Of a stretch of DNA of 64,000 bases, positions 28,107 through 37,255 are shown piece after piece. The notes under the pieces are model-generated. The model did no database searches and was not told where the DNA came from. It saw only the letters and a list, made by a program, of their open reading frames with translations. The position numbers and the translations under genes were made by a program. Origin of the DNA: Desulfocicer vacuolatum DSM 3385 (GTDB lineage Bacteria; Desulfobacterota; Desulfobacteria; Desulfobacterales; Desulfobacteraceae). The stretch spans positions 62,001-126,000 of the forward strand of contig NZ_FWXY01000009.1 of the NCBI RefSeq assembly GCF_900176365.1. Reading direction: 5' to 3'. The number at the start of each line of letters is the position of its first letter. Position 1 is the first letter of the stretch.

Positions 28107-29474
28107 TTATTTGGAGCTGGATGCCGGAAAACGGCTGAAATACGCCTTAAAAATTTTTCTGGCAAAGGTGCCAGCCCGGGTGCCGATGTATTCACCGTGG
28201 CCCACAAGGATGGAGACTGCTATTTGATGTTTTTCCTTGTTTTTTGCAAATCCTGTGAACCAGTCCAGTTTAACTGTGTGATCTTTGTTGTAAAGGGAGC
28301 CTGTTTTTCCTCCCATGGTTAACCGGGCAAGGACCTTATCTTTGCGATATTTTCGAAACGCTTTTTTTGCCGTTCCTGTGGTAATGGTGTGGGTCATCAT
28401 TTTCACCACAGTGGCTGCTGTTTTTGGGGAGATGGCCCGGGGGCCCTGGCTGTGATTTTTTTTGTAAAGGATTTTTCCCCGGTCATTGGTGACGGTTTCC
28501 ACAAGATAGGGGGTGGGGATATTGCCGTGGTTGAGCAGGGTGGCTGTGATCATGGCCCCGAACAGGGGGGAAATGGTGGTGGTTTTATTGAATCCGCTTG
28601 CCACCTCTGCCCATTGATAGGGGGTGTCCGTTACCTTAATAGAACCTGAAAGCCCCTTGAAATCAGCATCCAGGGGCAGGTTAAACCCGAATAAACCGGC
28701 ATATTTTTTTAATTGATCCGCCTTTAGCTCGTGGCTTCCCAGCTTTCCGAACACGGGGTTGACGGACTGGGAAAAAGCTTTTTCCAGGGTGGTGCGGGAG
28801 GTGTATTTGTTTTTAACTTTTTTTAACTGACGTTTGTACAGGGTGTACTTTCCACCGTTAAAGAAAAGGGGGGTGTCCGGCCCCATGAGATTTTGTTCCA
28901 GCACCGCTGCTGCGGTGATGATTTTAAAAATACTGGCTGCGGGGTATTCCTTGAAAATGGCGGGGTTCATTCCGGGAGAAGCTGCATCAAATCCGGCCAT
29001 GGCAAGCAGTTGTCCGGTATCCGGGACCATGACCACCAGGGCAATGATTTCCGGTTTTGCCCGGGTTAATGTTTTTAAATGGCTGATTTCATTGAGCAAA
29101 AATTGCTGCAAATAAGGGTTGAGACCTGTTTCAAGTGTCAGGGAATCCCCCTCCTTTAAGACAGTGACATGCCCGGAGGCAGGGTTGTCCAAAAGCGATG
29201 GCGGTAAAAGAGAGATCACCTGTTCCCGGGTGAGCGGTGTTTCTGTCTTTTCTTGACCGGCATCTTCCAGGGATGGGGAGGGTGTAAAAAAAACGACAAA
29301 TTCCGTTAATTTTCCACGGATTTCCGGAAAAAAATTCACCATTGCCCATGCGGCAACTGCCATGACAACAACGGCCAGAGCCATGGCGCAAAAAGGGAAC
29401 AACCGCTTTTTTTTGAAACGGTTGTCCCGGGGTTGAAATTTTTGCCATGGATTTGAGGGATCAGAAGGGTACAA
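28107..29474 (-). CDS. Penicillin-binding-protein-type transpeptidase
   Basis: A 455-residue membrane-anchored serine DD-transpeptidase that crosslinks peptidoglycan in the periplasm. One N-terminal membrane segment (residues about 26-48) after a basic stretch, a short linker, then the catalytic domain with all three motifs: S181-x-x-K184 (SIFK), S237-V-N239, and K390-T-G. It lacks the long N-terminal pedestal of FtsI/PbpA, so it is a minimal class-B-like enzyme. It starts 13 bases after metG and precedes the GlmS-like gene, placing cell-wall crosslinking next to a putative amino-sugar enzyme. Confidence 0.9.
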   Translation of the reverse strand: MYPSDPSNPWQKFQPRDNRFKKKRLFPFCAMALAVVVMAVAAWAMVNFFPEIRGKLTEFVVFFTPSPSLEDAGQEKTETPLTREQVISLLPPSLLDNPASGHVTVLKEGDSLTLETGLNPYLQQFLLNEISHLKTLTRAKPEIIALVVMVPDTGQLLAMAGFDAASPGMNPAIFKEYPAASIFKIITAAAVLEQNLMGPDTPLFFNGGKYTLYKRQLKKVKNKYTSRTTLEKAFSQSVNPVFGKLGSHELKADQLKKYAGLFGFNLPLDADFKGLSGSIKVTDTPYQWAEVASGFNKTTTISPLFGAMITATLLNHGNIPTPYLVETVTNDRGKILYKKNHSQGPRAISPKTAATVVKMMTHTITTGTAKKAFRKYRKDKVLARLTMGGKTGSLYNKDHTVKLDWFTGFAKNKEKHQIAVSILVGHGEYIGTRAGTFARKIFKAYFSRFPASSSK

Positions 29475-29487
29475 ATCAGACTCCCGG

Positions 29488-31425
29488 TTATTTTACAGGA
29501 AGTCCGGGGGTAACAGATTGGTCAAATCCCGCCAGAAAAAGTTGTTTTTTGCCGTTGGCCGCCACAATCATTCCCTGGGAAAGTTCCCCCATGAGTTTGG
29601 CAGGTTTTAAATTGGCCACCACCACCACCTGTTTGCCGATGAGGGTCTCCGGTTCATAACTTTTGGCAATTCCGGCAATGATTTGCCGGGCTTCCTGACC
29701 CAGGTTCACTTGAAGTTTCAGCAGCTTATTTGATTTTTCAATTTTTTCTGCAGCCACAATGGTTCCCGTGCGAAGATCCAGGCGGGAAAATTCCTCAAAG
29801 GTGATTTCCGGCTTCAGATTTTTTAACCCCTTTGGGGGTTTGTTTGCCACTGGGGCTTTTTTTTCCGGTTTTTCAACGTCCACCCGGGGAAAGAGCATGG
29901 GGGGCTTTTGGGTGGGCATCCCCGGTTTCATGAAAGGCCATTTTTTGAGTTCATCCATGGTGTAAAAATCATTGGCATCTGTTTTTTCAAGACCCAGAAC
30001 CGCCAGCATTGTGCCGGCTGTTTCGGGCATGACAGGGTGGATGAGGCAGGCAATGAGGCGAAGGCTCTCCACCATATTGGTGATGACAACGGCAAGCTCA
30101 TCTGCGGCTGCTTCATCTTTGGCCAGGGTCCAGGGGGCCGTGGTGTCAATGTATTTATTTAACGTGCTGATAAATTCCCATACTGCTGTGAGGGCTTTAT
30201 GAAATTCAGTGTTGTCCATGGCCTTTATGTAGGCTTCAATGGCTTGGTTCGCCGCTGTTTTCAGGGAAAGTTCTTTTTGGGCCTCCAGGGTGGAATCGGT
30301 TTTCGGTATCACCCCTTTGAAGTAACGGTGGAGCATGGAGAGGACCCGGGAAAAGAGATTTCCAAGGTCATTGGCAAGATCTGAATTGATGCGCTGGACA
30401 ATGGCATCTTCGGTGAAATTGGCATCCAGGCCAAACACCATTTCTCTCATGAGAAAATATCGAAAGGGGTCCACGCCATAGGTGTCGGTGACCTCCACTG
30501 GATCGGTGACATTTCCGATACTTTTGGACATTTTGCTGCCACTGACGTTCCAGAATCCATGGACGTTGAGGCTCTGGTAGCGCTCAATGCCAGCGGCCTT
30601 TAGCATGGTGGGCCAGTATATTCCATGGGGTTTGATGATATCTTTTGCCACAAAGTGCCGGGTGTGGGGCCAGAATTGCGAATATAGATCTCCGCCGGGA
30701 TATCCCAGTGCTGAAATATAGTTGGTCAGGGCATCAAACCACACATAGGTGACATAGTTGTCATCAAAGGGAAGGTCTATGCCCCAGGTGAGGCGGGATT
30801 TGGGCCGGGAGATACAAAGATCCTCCAGGGGTTCCTTTAAAAAGGAGAGCACTTCATTGCGGTAGCGTTCCGGACGGATAAAGTCGGGATTGGTTTTAAT
30901 GTGATCAATGAGCCAGTCCTGGTATTTTGACATGGCAAAAAAGTAGTTGGACTCTTTGATTTTGCTGGGCTCTGTGCCGTGGTCCGGGCATTTACCGTCC
31001 ACAAGCTCCCGCTCCTGGTAAAATCGTTCACACCCATAGCAGTAAATCCCCTCATATTCACTGAAATAGATATCTCCACTGTCATGGATTTTTGTTAAAA
31101 GGGATTGAACCACCTTGATGTGTTCCGGGTGTGTGGTGCGGATAAAATGGTCATTGCTGATATTAAGCCGGGGCCACAGTCCCTGGAAAAGGCCACTGAT
31201 ATTATCCACAAAGGCCTTGGGGGTGATGTTTTGCTGTTCGGCTGCCTGCACAATCTTGTCCCCGTGCTCGTCTGTGCCGGTGAGAAAGTAGGTGGGATGT
31301 CCACACATGCGGCTGTAGCGTGCTGCCACATCTGTTGTGATGGTTGTGTAGGCATGTCCCAGGTGGGGTTTGGCATTGACATAATATATGGGGGTGGTGA
31401 AAAAACGGGGGGTATCAGTTTTCAT
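29488..31425 (-). CDS. metG: Methionyl-tRNA synthetase
   Basis: Charges tRNA-Met. 645 residues in the normal order: class I catalytic fold with HLGHAY (HIGH) near residue 19, a zinc knuckle region (CYGCERFY...GKCPDHG), KMSKSIGN, the helical anticodon-binding domain, and a C-terminal EMAP/Trbp111-like tRNA-binding domain (FSRLDLRTGTIVAAEKIEKSNKLLKLQVNLG) that dimerises the enzyme. The start at 31425 has AAGGAA 12 bases upstream; the in-frame extension to 31524 reads into an R1 repeat and is not conserved-looking. Downstream of ricT, upstream of the transpeptidase gene. Confidence 0.97.
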   Translation of the reverse strand: MKTDTPRFFTTPIYYVNAKPHLGHAYTTITTDVAARYSRMCGHPTYFLTGTDEHGDKIVQAAEQQNITPKAFVDNISGLFQGLWPRLNISNDHFIRTTHPEHIKVVQSLLTKIHDSGDIYFSEYEGIYCYGCERFYQERELVDGKCPDHGTEPSKIKESNYFFAMSKYQDWLIDHIKTNPDFIRPERYRNEVLSFLKEPLEDLCISRPKSRLTWGIDLPFDDNYVTYVWFDALTNYISALGYPGGDLYSQFWPHTRHFVAKDIIKPHGIYWPTMLKAAGIERYQSLNVHGFWNVSGSKMSKSIGNVTDPVEVTDTYGVDPFRYFLMREMVFGLDANFTEDAIVQRINSDLANDLGNLFSRVLSMLHRYFKGVIPKTDSTLEAQKELSLKTAANQAIEAYIKAMDNTEFHKALTAVWEFISTLNKYIDTTAPWTLAKDEAAADELAVVITNMVESLRLIACLIHPVMPETAGTMLAVLGLEKTDANDFYTMDELKKWPFMKPGMPTQKPPMLFPRVDVEKPEKKAPVANKPPKGLKNLKPEITFEEFSRLDLRTGTIVAAEKIEKSNKLLKLQVNLGQEARQIIAGIAKSYEPETLIGKQVVVVANLKPAKLMGELSQGMIVAANGKKQLFLAGFDQSVTPGLPVK

Positions 31426-31497
31426 TTTATCTTTAGTTTCCTTGCATATGCATGCATTTTTCCATGAAAATTTAATGTCCAGATGTCTTAAGAGAGC

Positions 31498-31575
31498 CCG
31501 CAGATATCGGGACGGCATTTCCAAGCGTTGTTGCGGGTAAAACCCGGAATATCAGACTTTGCCCATGATTGTTAT
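31498..31575 (-). repeat. Dispersed palindromic repeat R1 at ricT stop codon
   Basis: Diverged copy: CCGCAGATATCGGGACGGCATTTCCAAGCG, TTGTTGCGGGTAAAACCCGG and GACTTTGCCCATGATTGTTAT. Read with the gene direction it begins at the ricT stop codon, as the copy after eno does. Confidence 0.65.
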
Positions 31576-32393
31576 CAATTGTGGGGTTTTCCCTTGTGAA
31601 TCTTTAAGATCTTTTCTGCGCTGATTTCAGATTCTGAACCGTCCTCAAGGCGGATGGAAACCTTTCCCTTGAGCACATTCTGGCGGATGATCTTTCCCTT
31701 GCCTGCATCGGTTTCCACCAGTCGACCCGGTCTGGGGAGCTTCTTTTTAAGGTGTTTATAGGTGGCATTTTCAAAGGTAAGGCAGCACATGAGCCTGCCG
31801 CACAGGCCGGATATTTTGGTGGGATTCAGGGAGAGCCCCTGCTCTTTGGCCATTTTAATGGAAACCGGTTCAAAGTTGTTCATAAAGGATGAGCAGCATA
31901 TTTCCCGGCCGCATCGACCAATGCCCCCGCATTGTTTGGATTGATTCCGGATGCCCACCTGGCGCATTTCTATGCGGATGCGGTACTCTTTGACCAGTCG
32001 TTTGACAAGTTCCCGGAAGTCCACCCGTCCGTCAGCGGTGTAAAAAAATGTAAGTTTTGTGGTGTCAAAGGTGCTTTCCACGGAAAAAAGGTTCATTTTC
32101 AGGGAAAGGGATTTAATGCACCCTTGGCAAAAATCAAAGGCCTGTTGCTCAAGATCTTGGTTTTCCTCTCTTTTTTTGTAATCTGCTTTGGTGGCAATGC
32201 GGAAAACCTTTTTAAGAGGCTTGTTTTTGTCCGATGCTTTAAGGGGGGCAGGGGGGACGGTGACCACCCCGAACCCCAGTCCTTGTTCGGTTTCAACAAT
32301 TACCTTGTCACCCGCATTGAGGACAAACACGCCGCTGTCAAAATCATATATTTTACCGGCAGGTTTGAATCGGATGCCTGCGACTTTGGTCAT
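31575..32393 (-). CDS. ricT: PSP1-domain protein RicT
   Basis: A 272-residue protein of the RicT/YaaT (PSP1) family. In Bacillus the Ric complex steers RNase Y processing and development; in proteobacteria the gene is usually beside holB, as here, but the role is not settled. The family's cysteine blocks are all present: QCGGIGRCGREICCSSFM and KISGLCGRLMCCLTFE, likely ligands of a metal or Fe-S cluster. AGGAGG lies just before the start at 32393, where the conserved N-terminus (KVAGIRFKPAGKIYDF) begins. 13 bases downstream of holB. Confidence 0.94.
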   Translation of the reverse strand: MTKVAGIRFKPAGKIYDFDSGVFVLNAGDKVIVETEQGLGFGVVTVPPAPLKASDKNKPLKKVFRIATKADYKKREENQDLEQQAFDFCQGCIKSLSLKMNLFSVESTFDTTKLTFFYTADGRVDFRELVKRLVKEYRIRIEMRQVGIRNQSKQCGGIGRCGREICCSSFMNNFEPVSIKMAKEQGLSLNPTKISGLCGRLMCCLTFENATYKHLKKKLPRPGRLVETDAGKGKIIRQNVLKGKVSIRLEDGSESEISAEKILKIHKGKPHN

Positions 32394-32406
32394 GGTAACC
32401 TCCTGA

Positions 32407-33489
32407 TTAAATAGTATATCCCGTGGGAACGGATGAGAGTTCCAGAAAAAAAGACTCCAGCACCAGCCGGGGGGTGGCATTGGATTTGATGCGTTTTTCC
32501 GCCCTGTTGAGGGCCTTGATCCATTGGGCCGCCCTTGTCCCGGGTAAGCTGTCTGAAATTTTCTGGAGTTGCGTGAAAAAGTCTTTGTTCACCACCTGTT
32601 CCGGGTCATGGGCCATCACCATTATATCCCGGAGCCAGGTATTGATAAGGGTCAGGGGCATTTCCAGCTCTCCGGTGTCCCGGGTGAGGCGCTCTGCCAG
32701 AAAAAGGGCCGGGCCCGCCTGGGTGATACCCCTGACACCATTTTGTATTAATTGGGAAATGGCTGCGATAAGCCACTGTCTCCTGCGTATCCAGTCCGTG
32801 GTGCAGGCGGCATCCAGATTTAAAAATTGCCGGGTCATCTCCATGTTGCCGTCGGCGGTGGCTGCGGCAATGGCAGTGTATTCCGGGGCTGCGTCCGTGG
32901 TTTTCTGGAGTTCCCGGATCATCACTGCCATGGGAGTTGCCTGGAATCTTAAATGCCTGCAACGGGATATGATGGTGGGCAAAAGGCCGCTTAAATCCCG
33001 GGCAGTTAAAATAAAAAAAGTGCCCGGCGGGGGCTCTTCCAGGATTTTTAATAATGCATTGCCCGCTTCCGGGTTCATGGTGTGGGCATCCACCACAAGA
33101 ATCATGCGCTGGGCAGATTCATGGGGAGGGGAGGATATTATGGTGTATATATCCCGGATTTGAGCAATTTTTATTTTTTCTTTTTCCGGGGTGATAACAA
33201 TGACATCCGGATGCATGCCGGCAACTCTTTTTTTGCATGAAACACAATGCATGCATGGTGCCAGGGGCTCCTTTTTTTCAGCTGAAGCATCTTTATTGCC
33301 CGGAGCCCTGCAGTTCAGGGACATGGCAAAAAGGTGGGCCGCCTCTTTTTTTCCGGTGTTGCAATTTCCTGTGAACAGCAGGGCATTGGGCAGTCTTCCA
33401 CTGTGGAGGATGGCCTCCAGACCGGTGATGACATGGGGCTGCTTTTCCCGGAGGATTGCGGCCCGGGATGGGGGTGACAACGGAGGCAT
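32407..33489 (-). CDS. holB: DNA polymerase III delta prime subunit
   Basis: Clamp-loader subunit, 360 residues. The AAA+ fold starts at about residue 17 with HVITGLEAILHSGRLPNALLFTGNCNTGKKEAAHLFA (a relaxed Walker A), then a zinc-binding cysteine group (NCRAPG...PCMHCVSCKK), the sensor region MILVVDAHTMNPEAGNALLKILEEPPPGTFFILTA, and the SRC motif (ISRCRHLRF). The C-terminal collar domain is divergent as usual. It lies four bases after the HU gene and 13 bases before ricT. The ricT-holB pairing supports the call. Confidence 0.93.
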   Translation of the reverse strand: MPPLSPPSRAAILREKQPHVITGLEAILHSGRLPNALLFTGNCNTGKKEAAHLFAMSLNCRAPGNKDASAEKKEPLAPCMHCVSCKKRVAGMHPDVIVITPEKEKIKIAQIRDIYTIISSPPHESAQRMILVVDAHTMNPEAGNALLKILEEPPPGTFFILTARDLSGLLPTIISRCRHLRFQATPMAVMIRELQKTTDAAPEYTAIAAATADGNMEMTRQFLNLDAACTTDWIRRRQWLIAAISQLIQNGVRGITQAGPALFLAERLTRDTGELEMPLTLINTWLRDIMVMAHDPEQVVNKDFFTQLQKISDSLPGTRAAQWIKALNRAEKRIKSNATPRLVLESFFLELSSVPTGYTI

Positions 33490-33492
33490 GGG

Positions 33493-33768
33493 TTAAAAGT
33501 CTACACGCTCTTTAAGCTCTTTTCCACACTTGAAAAAAGGAAGTTTTTTGGGGGGGATGGTGACTTTTTCACCGGTTTTGGGATTTCTACCGGTGTAACT
33601 TTCATAATCTTTGATAAAAAAACTGCATAATCCTCGAATTTCGACCCGATCACCCTGTACCAGGGCCTGGGTTAATGAATCAAAGAAAGTCTGGACCACG
33701 TCTGCGGCCTCGGCCTTTGTAAGTCCTGTTTTCTGCTTCAGGGTGGAAATCAGTTCAAGTTTGTTCAT
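33493..33768 (-). CDS. HU/IHF-family DNA-binding protein
   Basis: A 91-residue nucleoid protein that binds and bends DNA as a dimer. The N-terminal helices (MNKLELISTLKQKTGLTKAEAADVVQTFFDSL) and the arm region GRNPKTGEKVTIPPKKLPFFKCGKELKERV with the intercalating Pro are standard. It is IHF-like in length (IHF beta about 94). GCTTCFFIK-type divergence in the saddle (RGLCSFFIKDYE) is mild. GAGGACC precedes the ATG. First gene of the leftward HU-holB-ricT-metG block. Confidence 0.95.
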   Translation of the reverse strand: MNKLELISTLKQKTGLTKAEAADVVQTFFDSLTQALVQGDRVEIRGLCSFFIKDYESYTGRNPKTGEKVTIPPKKLPFFKCGKELKERVDF

Positions 33769-33851
33769 AGGTCCTCTTTACGGCTGACAGGGAAAATTCT
33801 TTGGCCACGGGCCAACCCTGCTTTTGTTTTTTGGGGGGGTCAGCGATTTAA

Positions 33852-33873
33852 CCATGGAAACACCATTCCATGG
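33852..33873 (-). repeat. Short hairpin upstream of HU gene
   Basis: CCATGGAA-ACACCA-TTCCATGG, a perfect 8-bp stem, 84 bases before the HU gene start. It may be part of a leader or a binding site for a dimeric protein; nothing in the sequence decides. Confidence 0.4.
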
Positions 33874-33972
33874 AGGTGCCTGATCCGGTTTGTTCGCGGT
33901 GGTGATAACTTAAACCCGAAAGTTTAAAGCAAAGACACTTAATAAACAAATTACAGCAATAAGTCAAGGGGG

Positions 33973-34497
33973 TTATGGCATCATGTGGGGCGTTTTTTCA
34001 ATGTCTGCCTCGTCAATCTCCACCCCGGCAAACTGCCCCAATGCCTCTATTTTGATGATGACCCGGCCCTTTCCTTTATATTGAATAAATTCCCCTGTGG
34101 CACCGGTCATGGGACCATTCACCACCAGAACAGGGTCTCCCTTGGCAAGTCCTGCACCCGGGCCTGTGATAATGTCCAGCCCTGATCCGGTGATGATTTT
34201 TAAGGACTCAATGTGATCATCGGGAATGGGCACCGGACCGTCTTTGTATCCAAGAAGGCGAACGGCTCCCATGGTTTTAAGGACCATTAGCTGTTCCCGG
34301 GGGGTGGGAGAGATGTTGACAAATACATACCCCGGGAAGAGGGGCACATGGAGCATTTTGTTTCGGTCTTTTCTCTGGCTTTTCACCTTGATCTTAGGAA
34401 GAAAAACGTGGATGGATTTCTGGTGGATCTTGTCATGGACTACGTTTTCAAAACGGCTTCGGGTGAGAAGCGCATACCATTGCTGGGTCAGTTTCAT
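33973..34497 (-). CDS. NusG-like antitermination factor (UpxY/RfaH type)
   Basis: A 174-residue NusG paralog that would ride RNA polymerase and reduce termination at specific operons. The NGN domain is clear (WYALLTRSRFENVVHDKIHQKSIHVFLPKIKVKSQRKDR...LFPGYVFVNI), and the end has a KOW-like segment (KGDPVLVVNGPMTGATGEFIQYKGKGRVIIKIEALGQFAGVEID). Such paralogs usually precede polysaccharide operons. None is adjacent here, so its target is elsewhere or is the downstream block. A long hairpin (34641-34727) lies upstream. It is not the housekeeping nusG, which sits with ribosomal protein genes. Confidence 0.9.
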   Translation of the reverse strand: MKLTQQWYALLTRSRFENVVHDKIHQKSIHVFLPKIKVKSQRKDRNKMLHVPLFPGYVFVNISPTPREQLMVLKTMGAVRLLGYKDGPVPIPDDHIESLKIITGSGLDIITGPGAGLAKGDPVLVVNGPMTGATGEFIQYKGKGRVIIKIEALGQFAGVEIDEADIEKTPHMMP

Positions 34498-34640
34498 AAG
34501 TCGCTTTCATTTTTCAGGTTTGGATTGTTTTCATATTTTGAGATCAGAGTCCGGTTCGTCCGTGCCTTATGGGCTCAACTTTCGGGCTTCATTTCAAAGC
34601 CAGCATTTTTAAATGTACCGATGGGCTCAGTGTGCCGACG

Positions 34641-34727
34641 GGGTCAGGCTTTTGTTATTGATGTTATCGACCAAGGCCTTTGCTAACGAAAAAAGCCTCG
34701 ATAATGTCAATAACGAAAGCCTGACCC
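34641..34727. repeat. Long 29-bp inverted repeat between lptD and NusG-like gene
   Basis: Arms 34641-34669 and 34699-34727 match at 26 of 29 positions, and all three mismatches would still form G-U pairs in the leftward or rightward RNA. The core GGGTCAGGCTTT is at the outer end, and AGGC/GCCT extends the stem inward. Weaker complementarity (TATGGGCTCAACTTT with AAAGTTGAGTTATGG) continues outward to about 34567 and 34762. No T run follows. Confidence 0.8.
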
Positions 34728-34756
34728 ACCACGAAATGCGAACACCAAAAGTTGAG

Positions 34757-36997
34757 TTATGGGTTGCCAAATTCTCCAAGACCCTTTAAATTAATAAGGA
34801 AACCCATGGCGCTGTCATCGCTGGTCTTGGTGTAGGAGAGCTTCATGGACCAGCAGTCTCGATCTAATTCAATGCCGGTGGTTGTCTCAATGGTTTCATC
34901 TTCGTAAAGATTTTTTTCATATTCCAAAAATCCCCGCAGCCGCGGTGTCAAACCCACATTGACACCGGTGTAAATGGATTCGGTTTCTTCTTCATTTTCA
35001 TCCGGGTCTTCCCGGGAGTATCGATATTGGAGGCGTATGCGGTTTTGTTTGTCATCTTTTACGGTGATGGCGCTGTTGTGGGAAAAAATACCCGTGCCGT
35101 AGGGGGACCATTCCATGTCACTGTTAAGATAAACATGGGGCATTGGGGAGAGTTCAAGATCCAGCAGAATGTTGGAAAAATTCTTTTGGGTGTCTTCATC
35201 CCGGCCGGATAAATAATAGGTCTGGGACATTTTCAGCCAGGCAAGTTCCCGGTAGGCAAAGGCCGGTGTGTTTGAGTCGGATGGGTTAATCTGTCTTTTT
35301 GAGGTCAGTCTCTGGGTCAACTGCCAGGTCAGGGTGTTTTCTTTGTCAATGAGATCAATATCATCAAACTGGGGAATATCAGTCTGATCCACGTGGGGGA
35401 TAAAGCTGTAGGCCAGGGCCGGGGTGATTTGGTGTCTTATCTTCTGATTGGCGGCATTGTCAATGGAAAAAATACGGGTGAAAACGGTGGAAAGATCCAA
35501 ATTGATATCAAACAGTTCCCGGTGGCTGTATCCGTTTCGGGTTTCATTGATGTCTGCGGCATCATGGGTGTACCATGCGGTGTGACGTCCCCCCAGGGAG
35601 GGAGTCAGCCGGAATCCATTTATGTGAAAGGGATAATAAATTCTGGGGTAGAGGTCCATGCGCTGGCCGGTTATCAAGGTGTTTGTGGTGTCTTGCCGGA
35701 AAAAAGATGTGTAGCTGGAGTTCAGGTCAAAATAGAAGGGGGATTGTCCAAGTTTTTGCCGCATGCCCCGGAAGGTGATGGAGGGCAGTGATTGCAAGGT
35801 GGTGTCGTCGGTATTCTGGCGGCGGGCAGTGACATTGTCATACCACAGTACATCCATGTTAAGATTATAACGATCCCAGGCCCGCTTGATGTTCAGCTGA
35901 TTTTTCCGGGTGGTGTCATCATAGTCATCCAGATCCCTGCCAAAGGTGGATTCAAAGGCTTTGTCAGTGGCTGTGAGGCCTGTGTATCCTTTTTTGAACT
36001 CATGGAGATAGTCGCCGTCACTGACATAATCCACATCAAGCCGGGCCTGCCAGTGGGGGAAAATTTCCCGGTCATTTTTCATGCGGAACCAATATCTGTT
36101 GCGGTTGGTCCGTTGGGGGGTGCTGTCATAGGCATAGTGGCTTGTGGCATCTGTGCCGTCATCAATTTTATCATCTTTTAAATAATCAAAAAAAAGGGTG
36201 CCTTTATTATTGTTGTCCTGCATATACCGATACTCTGCTCCCAGCTTTATCCCCCGATCCGACATGTAATCCACATAAAACGTGGCATCAGAACTTCGGT
36301 TCAGGGCCAGAAACAGGGGTTGCTCGTATTCAATTCCCTTGCGGTCCGAGTGGGTGATGTTGGGGGAAAGAAGGCCGGTCTGACGTTTGTTTTTAACGGG
36401 AAAGGCCATGAACGGAGTGTAAAGTGCCGGAAGGTTGCCGGCCCACAGGGTGGCGTGTTTTACCATGCCGTATCCTTCAATGGTCACATGGATGTCCCGG
36501 CCTGTGATTTTCCAGTCAGGATTTTCCCCGGCGCAAGAGGTTAGAGATGCCTTGTCCGCACTATAGGTGTTTTTGCCGGTTTTTTTGATGTGATCCCCGG
36601 AAATATAGAAATTATTTTCTTCCACAAAGATAATGCCGTTCATAATGGTGCCGGTTTCTGTTTCAAGGTTCAGGTGCATGGCATCACAATGAATGGTGTC
36701 CTTTCCTGACATGAGGGTCACATGGCCTGTGGCCCGGGCATCTTTGGTCAGATTGTTATATAAAATATGGTCGGCTGTAATACGGGCCGTCTCCCCGGTG
36801 AGCACCACCTCCCCTTGGGCTGTGTAAAGATTCCGGGACGGGTCATAGGTGGCTTTTTCGGCAGAGATGTGCCATGAGTTGCCCGGTGCCCTAAGGGGGA
36901 GTGCCTGGATTTGACATGGGAGAACTCCCATGAGCACAAGACAACATACAATGAGACAGTACGATTTTGGGGCCAGTGGCAGGTGTGGTAAAGTCAA
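34757..36997 (-). CDS. lptD: LPS-assembly outer-membrane protein LptD
   Basis: Outer-membrane beta-barrel that inserts lipopolysaccharide into the outer leaflet. 746 residues: a hydrophobic signal sequence (about 10-32), an OstA/LptA-like jellyroll (ISAEKATYDPSRNLYTAQGEVVLTGETARITADHILYN...), then a C-terminal barrel rich in alternating aromatic strands. The family block LPALYTPFMAFPVKNKRQTGLLSP is intact. The first possible start is a TTG with only a weak ribosome site; the next ATG would cut through the signal peptide, so the TTG is kept. It is divergent from tmk. The TTG start and long frame suggest modest expression. Confidence 0.94.
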   Translation of the reverse strand: MTLPHLPLAPKSYCLIVCCLVLMGVLPCQIQALPLRAPGNSWHISAEKATYDPSRNLYTAQGEVVLTGETARITADHILYNNLTKDARATGHVTLMSGKDTIHCDAMHLNLETETGTIMNGIIFVEENNFYISGDHIKKTGKNTYSADKASLTSCAGENPDWKITGRDIHVTIEGYGMVKHATLWAGNLPALYTPFMAFPVKNKRQTGLLSPNITHSDRKGIEYEQPLFLALNRSSDATFYVDYMSDRGIKLGAEYRYMQDNNNKGTLFFDYLKDDKIDDGTDATSHYAYDSTPQRTNRNRYWFRMKNDREIFPHWQARLDVDYVSDGDYLHEFKKGYTGLTATDKAFESTFGRDLDDYDDTTRKNQLNIKRAWDRYNLNMDVLWYDNVTARRQNTDDTTLQSLPSITFRGMRQKLGQSPFYFDLNSSYTSFFRQDTTNTLITGQRMDLYPRIYYPFHINGFRLTPSLGGRHTAWYTHDAADINETRNGYSHRELFDINLDLSTVFTRIFSIDNAANQKIRHQITPALAYSFIPHVDQTDIPQFDDIDLIDKENTLTWQLTQRLTSKRQINPSDSNTPAFAYRELAWLKMSQTYYLSGRDEDTQKNFSNILLDLELSPMPHVYLNSDMEWSPYGTGIFSHNSAITVKDDKQNRIRLQYRYSREDPDENEEETESIYTGVNVGLTPRLRGFLEYEKNLYEDETIETTTGIELDRDCWSMKLSYTKTSDDSAMGFLINLKGLGEFGNP

Positions 36998-37255
36998 TGG
37001 TTTTTTGCTCTTTTGGGGGTGGGTAAAATTGCACTTCCATTCAAAATACTGTATAAAGCCATTTTAGTAATAAAAAGTCAAGGGCGTGGGGTTTTGTTAC
37101 CGCCAATGGCCGATAACTTTGTTGTGGATACACTCCTTTCAAAGGTGTGTAAGCTGGTTTTGGAAATAATACAATGGAGTGTCGAAAATAAATGTTTGTT
37201 TTTTTATGTTGCAGAACCGTCATCGGGATCTTCAATGACCCGGGAAGAAGTGTCT

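Noticed and set aside
28085-28125. Possible R1 end (GCCTGTGGCAGTTATTTGG) at the end of the transpeptidase gene
   Set aside because: Only about 16 bases agree and the rest of the element is absent.
37105-37215. Possible degenerate R1 copy before tmk (ACCGCCAATGGCCG...TTTGTTGTGG)
   Set aside because: Only two short segments match and in inconsistent orientation; not separable from chance.
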